Assembly: GCA_018223085.1 (NCBI GenBank)
Contig: JAAEZB010000011.1
Coordinates: 1 to 59,352 of the forward strand
Source: Paracoccaceae bacterium
Lineage (GTDB): Bacteria > Pseudomonadota > Alphaproteobacteria > Rhodobacterales > Rhodobacteraceae
Direction: 5' to 3'
Length of the DNA stretch: 59,352 nucleotides
Position 1 is the stretch's first letter; each line of letters begins with the position of its first letter. The notes beneath the pieces are model-generated. The model did no database searches, was not told the DNA's origin, and worked only from the letters and a program-made list of their open reading frames with translations. The translations under genes were made by a program, and so were the position numbers. Below, piece by piece: positions 29,947 to 38,808 of the stretch.

Positions 29947-30432
29947 ATGGCTGATCAAATCAACTCGCTTGAAGAGCTGAACGCCGTTGCCGGTGAAGAA
30001 GCTATCCTCGAAGTCGAAGCGCCCCGCGAACCCGTTCGCGACGAGCTTGGCCGTTCCTATGCCACCGGCAAGCGTAAAGACGCTGTGGCCCGTGTCTGGA
30101 TCAAGCCCGGTTCGGGCAAAGTTATCGTCAACGGCAAGGACCAGGACAAGTATTTCGCCCGTCCCGTTCTGCAGCTGATCCTGCGTCAGCCGATGCAGGT
30201 TGCCGGCGTGGAAGGCGAATTCGACGTCTATGCCACCGTCAAAGGCGGCGGCCTCACCGGTCAGGCCGGTGCGGTCAAGCACGGCATCTCGAAAGCGCTT
30301 CAGCTTTATGAACCGTCCCTGCGTGGCGCTCTGAAAGCCGCTGGCTTCCTGACCCGCGACAGCCGCGTTGTGGAACGTAAGAAATACGGTAAGCGCAAAG
30401 CGCGTCGTTCGTTCCAGTTCTCGAAGCGTTAA
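29947..30432 (+). CDS. rpsI: 30S ribosomal protein S9
   Basis: Small-subunit protein whose C-terminal tail reaches the P-site tRNA. The 161-residue protein has an acidic N-terminal extension of about 30 residues common in alphaproteobacteria. The core follows with [40 protein letters not shown] and the basic tail [17 protein letters not shown]. It is co-transcribed with rplM and followed by a clear terminator. Confidence 0.98.
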   Translation: MADQINSLEELNAVAGEEAILEVEAPREPVRDELGRSYATGKRKDAVARVWIKPGSGKVIVNGKDQDKYFARPVLQLILRQPMQVAGVEGEFDVYATVKGGGLTGQAGAVKHGISKALQLYEPSLRGALKAAGFLTRDSRVVERKKYGKRKARRSFQFSKR

Positions 30433-30454
30433 TCGCCTTCTGGTTCAAGACTTC

Positions 30455-30486
30455 AAAGGGTCGCCTTCGGGCGGCCCTTTTTCTTT
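30455..30486 (+). terminator. Intrinsic terminator of rplM-rpsI
   Basis: AAAGGG-T-CGCC, loop TTCG, then GGCG-G-CCCTTT, followed by TTCTTT. The stable UUCG tetraloop and T-rich tail 22 bases after rpsI make this a convincing terminator. Confidence 0.82.
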
Positions 30487-30528
30487 GTGCGCGAGACTGG
30501 GGGGCGGAAGGGGGCGGAGAGCCGCTAC

Positions 30529-31467
30529 TCAGCCGTCCGCGATCATAAGGAGATCGGTCAGCGCGAAGGTGTCCAGCTGGGCGGTCACCGCATCAAGCGC
30601 CTCGCCGGTGAGTGGACGGCGGGTGAGTTCGGGGTCCTGCAGGTCGATGAAATGACTATAGCAGCTCTTGGTGAGGACCTCTTTTAGCAAGGTGTCTCCC
30701 TTCACGCGTTTCATCTCGTAGGGCGAGAACTCCATGATGAGCGGGTGGCCCTGTGAGAGCGTCCGGGGGGCACCCTGAAGGACATAGGATTCAAACCCCT
30801 GGACATCCATCCACAGGACTAGATTACCGGTCTGGTCCTGCAGAATATCGTCAAGCCGTCTCACGGGAACAGAGATGGTTTTTCGTTGATCCTCGTCCAT
30901 CAGGGGCTTGCCCGCGTCCACATCGAGCCGGATGCGATGATCGCCAAAGTTGACGGGGCTGAGTTCGAAAGTAAGAGTGCCGTCTTCGCTGCCGAGGGCG
31001 TAGCCATGGATATCGATCTGGTCATGCAGATCATTCAGAGCAACATTGGCGCGCAGGAGTTTGAGGTTGAAGGGTTCAGGCTCAATCGCAATCGCGGCCT
31101 GCGCGATGCCGCGCTTGACGGCGGGAATGCAGATCGTGCCGATATTGGCGCCGATATCAACCAGCGTGAAGGGTTGGGTGCTCTTGCCGAGCGTGTCCAT
31201 TGCTTCGAGAAACTTGTCGAAATCGAAACTGTGATCGAGATAGACGATCTGGCCGATTATGTGGTCGGCGGCGGACACGACATAGGTTTCCGGGCCGTCC
31301 GTGCTAAGCAGGAGGCCGGTTTCCTTGCTGTTCCATATCCGTGAGCGAAACTCTCGCGAGGCCCGATGCAAATCAAAGCCGGGCTTGATCAGCGGGGCAA
31401 GGAGAGCGGCGAGTTTCTCCCAAATGAAAAGCTTGAAACCTTGTGTCTTCTCTGGGGCGTCGGGCAT
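30529..31467 (-). CDS. FkbM-family methyltransferase
   Basis: A 312-residue protein with an FkbM-type Rossmann methyltransferase domain (about 95-280). The SAM-binding segment is TLVDIGANIGTICIPAVKRG, then AIEPEPFNLKLLRANVALND and VLWMDVQGFESYVLQGAP, the usual FkbM acidic and glycine landmarks. The N-terminal ~90 residues are not assigned. FkbM enzymes O-methylate sugars, polyketides or small molecules; the substrate here is unknown and no glycan cluster is adjacent. I use ATG 31467 rather than the TTG one codon earlier. It converges on rpsI. Confidence 0.88.
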   Translation of the reverse strand: MPDAPEKTQGFKLFIWEKLAALLAPLIKPGFDLHRASREFRSRIWNSKETGLLLSTDGPETYVVSAADHIIGQIVYLDHSFDFDKFLEAMDTLGKSTQPFTLVDIGANIGTICIPAVKRGIAQAAIAIEPEPFNLKLLRANVALNDLHDQIDIHGYALGSEDGTLTFELSPVNFGDHRIRLDVDAGKPLMDEDQRKTISVPVRRLDDILQDQTGNLVLWMDVQGFESYVLQGAPRTLSQGHPLIMEFSPYEMKRVKGDTLLKEVLTKSCYSHFIDLQDPELTRRPLTGEALDAVTAQLDTFALTDLLMIADG

Positions 31468-31594
31468 CAAATTGGCCTTCCAAGGCTTGCCGAGGCGCAG
31501 GTAATTCCATGCCGTAGCGAAAGATTAGGTTGGTCTGTTCCCAGGGTCAATTGCGGTCCAGAAGGTCTTCGGGAGAGACGGGGGGATTGGGGCC

Positions 31595-31617
31595 GGGATA
31601 GTTGCGGCAAGAGGAAG
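31595..31617. repeat. Conserved downstream motif (copy 3, without hairpin)
   Basis: GGGATAGTTGCGGCAAGAGGAAG by its ends 31595-31617, differing at two bases from the copy at 47396-47417. It lies three bases beyond the stop of the hypothetical gene at 31621-32391. No clear hairpin follows, so this copy looks degenerate. Confidence 0.4.
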
Positions 31618-31620
31618 ATC

Positions 31621-32391
31621 TTAGGTCTTGCGGCTTTTGTGTTTGCGTTTCCAGGCGCGGCGCATCAGGCGCAGGCGGCGAAACAGGCTTGAGCGGTCGC
31701 GGTTGAGATCGGTGAGCAGGCGGCAGGCCAGTGGGCGCAGGACCGGGTCTTCTTCGGCATCTTGCCAGAGCATACCGAGGAGGTTGCGGTCGAGATCCCC
31801 GGCGCGCAGGGAATAGCCGACAAGTTCCATCGGCAGGCCGCCGCGGGCGCGGTCCTCAATTGAGAAGGGCTTGCGCGCTTTGGTGCCGCTAAAGAGGCGT
31901 TCTGTCTCATAAAGCTTGGTCAGGGCGAAGAACACCGTCAGATCAGAGGCCGAGCGGCGCTGAATCTCGGTCTCGCCAAAATCACGGAAGGTTTGCAGGG
32001 CGGAGAGCTGCCAGCGGCGATCCAGGTGATCGAGGAGAAAGCGGCCATGGTCGCGCCAGATTTCCAGAAATAGGGTACGGGCGATCTCGGGGGGATCGGC
32101 GCGGCGCGAGGCGGCGATGGTCAGGGCATGCAAGGCAAGGATTTCGGGCTGGCCATCAAATTCGCGGCAAAGTTCGAGATATTTGGCCGAGGCGGGTTTG
32201 TGCGGGATGTCGGTCTCGTCCGGGGCGGGGGCGCGGATCAGGGTTTCGCACAGCGCGGCAAGGCCAGGCGCCGAGACGAGGCGCAGCACGTCTTCCATCT
32301 CCGGGTAGGGCGCGCGGCGGCTGGCGACTTCATTGGCCAGATCGGCAAAGCCGTTAGGGTAGGTGAATTCGCTTTGAAATGGGGGTTCCAT
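31621..32391 (-). CDS. Conserved-looking hypothetical protein (256 residues)
   Basis: No family recognised. The protein is soluble and mostly helical by composition, without signal peptide or membrane span, with many W, L, R and D/E residues (for example EIWRDHGRFLLDHLDRRWQL). It ends in a strongly basic tail, RRLRLMRRAWKRKHKSRKT, that could bind nucleic acid or phosphate polymers. ATG 32391 has GGAG seven bases upstream. It starts 11 bases after the tetR stop and so belongs to the unit ppk2-tetR-this gene. The codon use matches its neighbours. Confidence 0.7.
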   Translation of the reverse strand: MEPPFQSEFTYPNGFADLANEVASRRAPYPEMEDVLRLVSAPGLAALCETLIRAPAPDETDIPHKPASAKYLELCREFDGQPEILALHALTIAASRRADPPEIARTLFLEIWRDHGRFLLDHLDRRWQLSALQTFRDFGETEIQRRSASDLTVFFALTKLYETERLFSGTKARKPFSIEDRARGGLPMELVGYSLRAGDLDRNLLGMLWQDAEEDPVLRPLACRLLTDLNRDRSSLFRRLRLMRRAWKRKHKSRKT

Positions 32392-32402
32392 GGTTGGCTC
32401 CT

Positions 32403-33023
32403 CTAGCGGTCTGGCGCGATCAGGCCGAGGCCGCGCAGGTAAACACCGATCCCCGTTTCAAGCAGATCTTCGGGGGGGAAAGGGGATTGTGTGCCGGGCG
32501 AATTGCGGGCGAAAAGTTCGACCACGCCGTGGCTCAGGGCCCAGATATGGGCCGAGAACATCGCGGCGGGGGGGCGCTTTTCGGGCGGGATATGTTCGGA
32601 GAGATCAGCCGCAGCCTTTTCCAGAACGCCACGCGCACGGGCCGAGACAGCGGCAAGTTCAGGCGTGCGGTTGACCGAGATGCCGCTTTCGAACATGGCG
32701 ATGTAATGGCCGGGGTATTTGCGGGCGAAGGCAAGATAGGCGCGGCCCGTGGCCTCAAACGCGGCAAGGGCCGAGGGTTGGCCTTTGTCATAGGCGAATT
32801 GCATGACGTCGGCGAAGATTTCATAGCCCTGGCGCGCGGCCTCGGCGATGAGGTCTTCGCGACCCTCAAAGTGACGGTAGACGGCGGCGGGGGTGACACC
32901 GGCCTGTTTGGCCGCCTCGGAGAGGGTAAAGCCTGTCGGGCCCTTTGTCTCAATGAGCATGAGGGCGGCCTCGACGAGGGCCTGGCGCAGGTTGCCGTGG
33001 TGATAGCCGCGTTTCTTAACCAT
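32403..33023 (-). CDS. TetR-family transcriptional regulator
   Basis: A 206-residue regulator. The N-terminal helix-turn-helix domain is clear: [20 protein letters not shown], then [20 protein letters not shown] and [19 protein letters not shown]. The C-terminal part matches the TetR C-terminal domain of the WHG type ([20 protein letters not shown]). I chose ATG 33023, which overlaps the last eight bases of ppk2; the upstream frame lies wholly inside ppk2. The overlap indicates translational coupling. Its ligand is unknown; it may control its own operon. Confidence 0.9.
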   Translation of the reverse strand: MVKKRGYHHGNLRQALVEAALMLIETKGPTGFTLSEAAKQAGVTPAAVYRHFEGREDLIAEAARQGYEIFADVMQFAYDKGQPSALAAFEATGRAYLAFARKYPGHYIAMFESGISVNRTPELAAVSARARGVLEKAAADLSEHIPPEKRPPAAMFSAHIWALSHGVVELFARNSPGTQSPFPPEDLLETGIGVYLRGLGLIAPDR

Positions 33024-33885
33024 TCCAGATCTCGGGGCCGCCGCAGATTGTCTTGTCGATCTCGCCAAGGGCGGAGGTATCTTTGCGGTCATAATCGAGC
33101 GCGTGGAGCACGGTGCGGATCGCCATCAGGCGCGCGCGTTTCTTGTCATCCGAGCGGACCACGGTCCAGGGGGCCACGTCGCTATGGCTTTTCTCAAGAG
33201 TTTCGGCGATGGCGTCGCTATAGGCGTCCCAACGCTTGAGGCCTTCGACGTCAATCCAGCTTAGCTTCCATTGCTTGAGGGGGTCGTTTTCGCGCGAGAG
33301 GAAACGGCGGAGTTGTTCGGCGCGGCCGACGTTGAGCCAGAATTTGAAGAGATGGATGCCCTCATCGGCGAGCATCTTTTCGAAATCCGGCACCTGATTG
33401 AAGAAATGGGTGCGCTGATCGTCGGTGCAAAAGCCAAAGACCTTTTCGACTACGCCACGATTATACCAAGAGCGGTCATAGAAAACCATTTCGCCGCCCG
33501 AGGGCAGATGGTCGATATAGCGTTGGAAATACCATTGGGTTTGTTCCGCTTCGGTCGGTTTTGAAAGCGCCACAACACGCGCGCCGCGAGGATTAAGATT
33601 TTCCCGGAAGCGTTTGATTGTGCCGCCTTTTCCGGCGGCATCACGACCTTCAAATACTATGGCGACGCGCTGTCCTGTGTCTTTGACCCAGCGTTGCAGC
33701 TTAACCAGTTCGACCTGAAGTGCGGCGATTTCGGCATCGTAGGTTTTGCCCTTCATCCGCGCGTCATGGGGATAGCTGGCATCAAGAATGTCATTCTTGT
33801 CCGCATCGCGAATAGCATTGCGCACGCCCTCGGGGGCGTCGTTTTTGTAAAAGGTGCTAATCGCACCGTCGAAGGGCAGCTCCAT
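33016..33885 (-). CDS. ppk2: Polyphosphate kinase 2
   Basis: Class I PPK2 of 289 residues, which transfers phosphate between polyphosphate and nucleoside diphosphates. Walker A is in [19 protein letters not shown] (about residues 76-93), followed by [20 protein letters not shown], the Walker B/lid region [19 protein letters not shown], and [22 protein letters not shown] 33885 has GGAGAGG upstream; an ATG eight codons earlier is not needed. It begins the coupled unit ppk2-tetR-hypothetical. Whether it favours GDP or ADP cannot be told safely. Confidence 0.95.
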   Translation of the reverse strand: MELPFDGAISTFYKNDAPEGVRNAIRDADKNDILDASYPHDARMKGKTYDAEIAALQVELVKLQRWVKDTGQRVAIVFEGRDAAGKGGTIKRFRENLNPRGARVVALSKPTEAEQTQWYFQRYIDHLPSGGEMVFYDRSWYNRGVVEKVFGFCTDDQRTHFFNQVPDFEKMLADEGIHLFKFWLNVGRAEQLRRFLSRENDPLKQWKLSWIDVEGLKRWDAYSDAIAETLEKSHSDVAPWTVVRSDDKKRARLMAIRTVLHALDYDRKDTSALGEIDKTICGGPEIWNG

Positions 33886-33927
33886 GAAACCTCTCCAGTT
33901 TTTCCCCAATATGACCCTGTGGGCGCG

Positions 33928-34881
33928 TCAAAGCAATCCAGCGCGGGCAGCGGCGCGGTCGATGGCCGCGGCAACATCGGGGGCGGCGACGTGTTGGGGC
34001 ATGTGGCCGATGCCGGGCAGAAGGGTCAGGCGCGCGCCGGGGATGCGGGCCACGAGGCGCTCGGCGTGGTTCCAGGCGGGCACCGTGGTGTCGGAATCGC
34101 CATGGACGATCTCTGTCGGCACCGTGATTTCGCCGTAACGAGGATAAAGCGCGGTGATTTCGCCAAGGAGGTTCGCCCGTTGCAGGGCATTGGCGCGCAG
34201 GGTTTTGCGGCGCAGGGTCAGGCCGGGGCCGAAATAGGCGCCATAGCCTGCGGGTTCGGCTTGGGGGGTAAAGACGCTCGCCATGACCTGATCGACGTAA
34301 TCATCGCTCACATAGGCGGTCAGGAGGGGGATCACGATGGGGCCAAGCCATCGGTGCGATGTCAGGGTGTAGTAGGTATCGAGCGGGGTCTCCCAGGTGC
34401 TTGAGGCGGCTGCGAGAGGCACGAGCGCCGAGAGACGGTCAGGGAAATGCACGGCCCATGCAAGGGCGACCGCGCCGCCATAGCTCTGGCCCATGACGAT
34501 GGGTTTGGTTGCGCCGAGTTGAGCGGCGGCTTTGGAAAGGAGATCGGCCTGCTCGGTGATTGTCGCGCCGGTGCGGTTGATGCGGTCGGTATAGCCAAGG
34601 CCGGGGCGGTCGAAGATCAGCACGCGGTAGCGGGTTTCGAGATGTTTGACCAACTCAAAGGTCATGTCCCGTGTGCTGCCGGAGGCGCCATGGATCAGGA
34701 CGAGATCGGGCCCTTCTCCACGCACCACCACATGCACGCGATGACCCTCCACAGTCAGGAATTGACCCTCTGGCGGGTGGCTCGCCTCGGCGCGTCGTTC
34801 GTGGCGTGCGGCACGCCAAAGCGTCACTGCAGCCAGAAGGATGCAGGATATTGCAAGCAGTATCAGGACTTTACTGGCCAA
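33928..34881 (-). CDS. Membrane-anchored alpha/beta hydrolase
   Basis: A 317-residue alpha/beta-hydrolase with an N-terminal anchor (residues 4-22, [20 protein letters not shown]). The core shows the oxyanion segment [14 protein letters not shown], the nucleophile elbow GQSYGGAVA (serine at about residue 138), the acid in [12 protein letters not shown] and the histidine in [10 protein letters not shown]. The start appears to be TTG 34881, inside the last 11 bases of metA; no ATG or GTG exists before the anchor. The substrate is unknown. The gene follows metA on the same strand, but a link to methionine synthesis is not implied by its family. Confidence 0.85.
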   Translation of the reverse strand: MASKVLILLAISCILLAAVTLWRAARHERRAEASHPPEGQFLTVEGHRVHVVVRGEGPDLVLIHGASGSTRDMTFELVKHLETRYRVLIFDRPGLGYTDRINRTGATITEQADLLSKAAAQLGATKPIVMGQSYGGAVALAWAVHFPDRLSALVPLAAASSTWETPLDTYYTLTSHRWLGPIVIPLLTAYVSDDYVDQVMASVFTPQAEPAGYGAYFGPGLTLRRKTLRANALQRANLLGEITALYPRYGEITVPTEIVHGDSDTTVPAWNHAERLVARIPGARLTLLPGIGHMPQHVAAPDVAAAIDRAAARAGLL

Positions 34882-35794
34882 TCTTAATCATGTCGTAGGG
34901 TGTGGTTTCGTAGATCTCGGTGATCCAGTTGCCATAGAGAAGATGCGCGTGGCTGCGCCAGCGGTTGAGCGGCGGCAGGCTCGGATCATTGTCGGGGTAG
35001 TAATTGACCGGCACGTTAATCGCGGTGCCCTCGGCGACATCGCGGTCATATTCTTGCTTGAGCGTGTCGCTGTCATACTCGAAATGGTTGAAGATATAGA
35101 GCGCGCGTTGGCTCAGATCTTCGACAAGGCAGGGGCCGACATCTTCGGAGGACAAGAGCGTTTTGAGGTTGGGATTGGCGTTGATTTCGGCCTGTTTCAT
35201 CTCGGTCCAGCGGCTTACCGGGATAACACAGTCATCCGAGAAGCCACGCAGGTAATGCGAGGCCGGGTCCATGTTGCGATGGCGAAAACAGCCGAAGGCC
35301 TTGGCGTCGAGGATGTGTTTTTTCACGCCATGGAAGTAGTTTATCATCGCCATACCGCCCCAGCAGACGCCGAATGTTGAATGAACATGGGTGCGGGTCC
35401 ACTCAAAGACCTCGCAGAGTTCCTCCCAATAGGTCACGTCGGTAAAGGGGAGGTGTTCGATCGGGGCGCCGGTGATGATGAAGCCGTCAAACTTCTCGCC
35501 CGAGGCTTTGACCTCGGAAAAGGGGCGGTAGAATTCGGCCATATGATCGGCCCCGGTATTGCGGGGTTTGTGTTCGCTCATGCGGATCAGAGAGAGTTCG
35601 ATCTGGATTGCCGTGGCGCCGATCAGGCGGGCGAATTGGTTCTCGGTCTGGATCTTCTTGGGCATGAGGTTGAGAAGACCAATCCGCAGGGGGCGGATGT
35701 CCTGACGGGCGGCCTGATCCTCGGACATGACCATGACACCCTCACGCGAAAGCACGTCGAAGGCAGGCAGGTCGGAGGGGAGTTTAATAGGCAT
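34871..35794 (-). CDS. metAA: Homoserine O-acyltransferase, MetA type (predicted acetyl-CoA user)
   Basis: Activates homoserine for methionine synthesis. The 307-residue protein matches MetA along its length: [20 protein letters not shown], the catalytic cysteine in [19 protein letters not shown] (about residue 144) and the histidine/glutamate in [13 protein letters not shown]. The acyl-specificity position reads ITGAPIE, with glutamate where E. coli MetA has Gly111. In characterised MetA enzymes that glutamate goes with acetyl-CoA rather than succinyl-CoA, so I predict O-acetylation. Only 47 bases separate it from the upstream gene, leaving little room for a SAM-II riboswitch, and I see none. 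Confidence 0.92.
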   Translation of the reverse strand: MPIKLPSDLPAFDVLSREGVMVMSEDQAARQDIRPLRIGLLNLMPKKIQTENQFARLIGATAIQIELSLIRMSEHKPRNTGADHMAEFYRPFSEVKASGEKFDGFIITGAPIEHLPFTDVTYWEELCEVFEWTRTHVHSTFGVCWGGMAMINYFHGVKKHILDAKAFGCFRHRNMDPASHYLRGFSDDCVIPVSRWTEMKQAEINANPNLKTLLSSEDVGPCLVEDLSQRALYIFNHFEYDSDTLKQEYDRDVAEGTAINVPVNYYPDNDPSLPPLNRWRSHAHLLYGNWITEIYETTPYDMIKIGQ

Positions 35795-35841
35795 GGTGTC
35801 AGAACTTTTCTTTGACTTACAGGAGGTTATCTAGGGGTGTT

Positions 35842-36708
35842 TCAGTGTTTCTCAAGGGCGGCTGCGATCAGGTCTTCGAAGTCGGCGGCGGTGCGGACGG
35901 CGTAGACCTCTTCGGCGCAGACCGTGACGCCCCAGTTTGCCATGGCGGCATAGCGCGGCTGACGATGGGCAAGCGCCTGAGCATAGGTCCAGCGGATGAA
36001 GTGATTTGGATCAACGTCATCCTCTTTGACATTGTATTCATTGAGATATTCAGACCAAACACGCGACAGGAACTCGGGCTGATAGGCCATGGGTTTGGGG
36101 GCCGCATCAAAGCGGCGGATGAGTTCCTCGGTATGGGCGTCGGAGCCTTTGATCCAGACCATGAGGGTCTGAGCGGAAAGGTCCGTCATCACCGGGTCGG
36201 CGGGGTCCGAAGGGTCCACCCATTCGCAGATCGAGCCGCCGGTATCGCAGATGAAATGGGTATATCCATAGACATCCTGCGCCCGGTGGATGAATTGTTC
36301 CGTGTCTCTAAGGGCTTGAATTTCCGCGCTTTTAAACTGGTCCTGACGGCGTCGATACTCGTCAATCGGCAGGCCGCCGAGGGCGGGGTTGCCGGGTTTG
36401 CTGAGGTAGGTGGAGACGGCGGTGAGGTCGTGGGTGTGCACGTTGGGGGCGATATAGATCGCGTCCTTGAGGAGCATTTCACGCAGGTAGGGATGTTCCA
36501 TCGCGGCCTTGATGCAGGAATCCGTGATGTGTTCGCCCATGTAGCGGGTGCCGATACGGTAGTCGATGGAATAGTGAAACCAGTCGCCCTGCGCGCGCAA
36601 GACGTTGGAAACATGGGTTTTTCCAAGGCCAGACATGCCAAAGAGAAGGGCTTTCTTCTGGGGCGCGTCACGCCAGTCCTGTGCGCTTTGATAGATCATC
36701 GGGGTCAT
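35842..36708 (-). CDS. P-loop nucleotide-binding protein of unknown function
   Basis: A 288-residue protein with a Walker A loop near the start (KKALLFGMSGLGKTHVSNVL), then FHYSIDYRIGTRYMGEHI and a possible Walker B at FICDTGGSICEWVDP. The layout (P-loop at residue ~24, a short lid, CYS-containing centre) is closer to small kinases and adenylate-kinase-like NTPases than to AAA+ machines. I do not recognise a named family. No signal peptide or span is present. It is upstream of metA on the same strand with 47 bases between, so they may be co-transcribed. ATG 36708 is used; ATG 36699 is possible. Confidence 0.72.
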   Translation of the reverse strand: MTPMIYQSAQDWRDAPQKKALLFGMSGLGKTHVSNVLRAQGDWFHYSIDYRIGTRYMGEHITDSCIKAAMEHPYLREMLLKDAIYIAPNVHTHDLTAVSTYLSKPGNPALGGLPIDEYRRRQDQFKSAEIQALRDTEQFIHRAQDVYGYTHFICDTGGSICEWVDPSDPADPVMTDLSAQTLMVWIKGSDAHTEELIRRFDAAPKPMAYQPEFLSRVWSEYLNEYNVKEDDVDPNHFIRWTYAQALAHRQPRYAAMANWGVTVCAEEVYAVRTAADFEDLIAAALEKH

Positions 36709-36776
36709 CCGTATTGGGTGTCCCTGTTGTGGTAGCGGGCAGCGGCGGAGGGGTCAAACGGGATTTGCGCGGGAAA

Positions 36777-36868
36777 GGTTAACGGCAAAACCCACGTCGG
36801 TATTACGTCGGTATCGCGTATGTATCGCGGTGGTGGGCCGTGGCGCGGGGCGCAAACCTTAACGGCGC
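36777..36868. repeat. Intergenic repeat with three 11-bp units (copy 2)
   Basis: From GGTTAACG (36777-36784) to CCTTAACGGCGCG (36857-36868). Three tandem 11-mers (36795-36805, 36806-36816, 36817-36827) with the consensus of copy 1 are followed by CGGTGGTG and TGGCGCG. The right end supplies the TAA stop of the EamA gene (36859-36861, minus strand). Confidence 0.7.
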
Positions 36869-37755
36869 GTCCTTAATCGACCATTCAGGATCAGCAGACC
36901 CAGCCCGAGCAAGACAAAGCCCAGATAGGCGCGCGGCGGCAGGGCCTCATCAAGAACAAGCGCGCCGAGGGCGATGGCGAAGGGCGGGATCAGGAGGGTC
37001 ACAAGAGCGAGGTTGCCACTCCCGGCCATAGCGAGGACGCGGTAGTAGAGGAGATAGGCGAGCGCCGTGGCAATCACGGAGTAATAGGCCAGCGCGCCCC
37101 ATGTGACCGGCGAGAGGGCAAGGGTGATCGGGCCATCGACGATCCATGCCAGCGGCAGGGCGATCAGAGCCGAACAGGTGACCATTCCGGCGGCGGCAAC
37201 CTGTGGTGCGAGACCGGCCAATGCCTTGCGGGCCCAGACCGCGGCCAGCGCATAGGAGAGCGTTGCCCCAAGCGCCGCCCATTGGGCCAGAGCGCGGGGA
37301 TCAAAGCGGGCGAGGTTTTCAAGCCCGATGGCGAGAGCCACACCAGAAAAGCCAAGCGAAACACCGATCAGTTTGCGTGCGGTGAGGCGTTCATCGGCAA
37401 AAAACATGGCCGCCACAAGCACGCCGAAAATTGCGGTCGTGGCGTTGAAGATCGAGGCGAGGCCACTTTCGATATGAAGCTGGGACCAGTTGAGGAGGGA
37501 AAAGGGGATCAGGTTATTCAAAGCCCCCATAACGAGGAATGCGCCCCAGAGGCGGGGCGAGGTCGGGATGGGCAGGCGCAGCCACAGAACCGCAGCCCAG
37601 AGCACCAGAGCGGCCCAGAAGGTGCGATGCGCCACGGCGGTGAGCACGCCGACCTCATTGAGGGCGAGGCGGGCGGCGAGAAAGACGCCGCCCCAGATCA
37701 CGCCGAGGAGGAAAAGCTCGGCCCATGCGCGGGGAGAAAGGGTTTTCTGGGTCAT
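36859..37755 (-). CDS. EamA-family (DMT) transporter
   Basis: Inner-membrane protein of 298 residues with ten hydrophobic spans arranged as two EamA halves. Typical landmarks are LGVIWGGVFLAARLALNEVG near the start, the glutamate after RLTARKLIGVSLGFSGVAL, and PPFAIALGALVLDEALPPRA in the second half. DMT proteins export or import amino acids, nucleosides or other small metabolites; the substrate is unknown. It is followed by the intergenic repeat, and a second, only distantly similar EamA gene lies 55 bases upstream in the same direction. Confidence 0.88.
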   Translation of the reverse strand: MTQKTLSPRAWAELFLLGVIWGGVFLAARLALNEVGVLTAVAHRTFWAALVLWAAVLWLRLPIPTSPRLWGAFLVMGALNNLIPFSLLNWSQLHIESGLASIFNATTAIFGVLVAAMFFADERLTARKLIGVSLGFSGVALAIGLENLARFDPRALAQWAALGATLSYALAAVWARKALAGLAPQVAAAGMVTCSALIALPLAWIVDGPITLALSPVTWGALAYYSVIATALAYLLYYRVLAMAGSGNLALVTLLIPPFAIALGALVLDEALPPRAYLGFVLLGLGLLILNGRLRTRR

Positions 37756-37810
37756 GGGGTCGGTTTAGGCCGGACGCCAAGAAGAGGCGACCCGTTTCCT
37801 GCGCATTGGG

Positions 37811-38668
37811 TCAGCGGCGGGTTTCGCGCCAGATGTTGAGGTAGTTGCCGCCAAAAATCAGGGCCGCGCCGAGGAAAACGTAGATGTCGAGCGGTTCGCC
37901 ATAGAGCAGCATGGCGACCACGGCGATGGTCGGAAGGCGAACGAAATCAATTGGCACGACCACGGTTGCGGGCGCGATGGAGAGCGCGGTGGTCAGGCAG
38001 TAATGCGCCAGAAGCCCGGCGCAGCCAATGAGGATCAGCCAAGGCAGGCTTTGGGCCGAGGGGAGCGCGATGTCGAGGTCATAGCCAGCACAGAGGATGC
38101 CAAAGACGGCCTGCATCGTGGTCAGGTAAAAGAGGATGCAGGTGATGGTTGCCGTGCGGGTCAGGCGTTTTGTGAGCATGATCGAGAAGGCAAAGCCGAT
38201 GGCGGACATGGCGGCGGCAACAAGACCGAAATTAACTGTGCCGACGCCGGGGCGGGCGACGATCAGGATACCGATAAAACCAAGCAGCGCGGCAAGGGCG
38301 CGCATCGGGGTTAGGCGTTCGCCAAGGATCAGGGGCGAGAGCACCAGCACCCAGATCGGCGAGGTGAATTCCAGCGCGAAGACCTGCGCCAGGGGAATCA
38401 CGGTGATGGCGTAGAACCAGAGGTTTTGCCCGGCGAAATGGGCCATGTTGCGAAAGAGGTGCAGGCCGAGGCGGTCGCGGGTGATCTGGGGCAGGGTGCC
38501 GGCGAGGGTTGCGACGGTGATGACGATAATCACGCCAACAAAGGAGCGATACATCATGATTTCAAAGGTATCGAGCTCGAACGACACGGCGCGCCCGGCA
38601 ATGGCCATGGCCGAGAAGGACAGGATCGCGCCAATCATCCAGAGCGCGGCTTTGAGTGTGTCGGTCAT
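37811..38668 (-). CDS. EamA-family (DMT) transporter
   Basis: A 285-residue membrane protein with ten spans in two halves. MIGAILSFSAMAIAGRAVSF, FALEFTSPIWVLVLSPLILG with the conserved ERLTPMRALAALLGFIGIL, and a final PIDFVRLPTIAVVAMLLYGE are typical of the EamA fold; the FARPGVGT-like loop region VARPGVGTVNFG is shared by many DMT exporters. I chose ATG 38668; the frame upstream has no family similarity. With the adjacent EamA gene it may form a tandem transport unit. Confidence 0.88.
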   Translation of the reverse strand: MTDTLKAALWMIGAILSFSAMAIAGRAVSFELDTFEIMMYRSFVGVIIVITVATLAGTLPQITRDRLGLHLFRNMAHFAGQNLWFYAITVIPLAQVFALEFTSPIWVLVLSPLILGERLTPMRALAALLGFIGILIVARPGVGTVNFGLVAAAMSAIGFAFSIMLTKRLTRTATITCILFYLTTMQAVFGILCAGYDLDIALPSAQSLPWLILIGCAGLLAHYCLTTALSIAPATVVVPIDFVRLPTIAVVAMLLYGEPLDIYVFLGAALIFGGNYLNIWRETRR

Positions 38669-38808
38669 GGGGGGGCTGTGTCCTCGCGTGTCTGGCGCGC
38701 AGTCTGTGTCGGAACGCGTGGAAACGGAAGGGGGAAAACAGGCAGGCGTTGATTTGGGGGGCCGCGCGTGGAACACCAAGGGGATTGCGTGGCAGGAGGA
38801 GAGGTCGG

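Noticed and set aside
35795-35841. SAM-II riboswitch upstream of metA
   Set aside because: Only 47 bases are available and they do not contain the SAM-II pseudoknot sequences.
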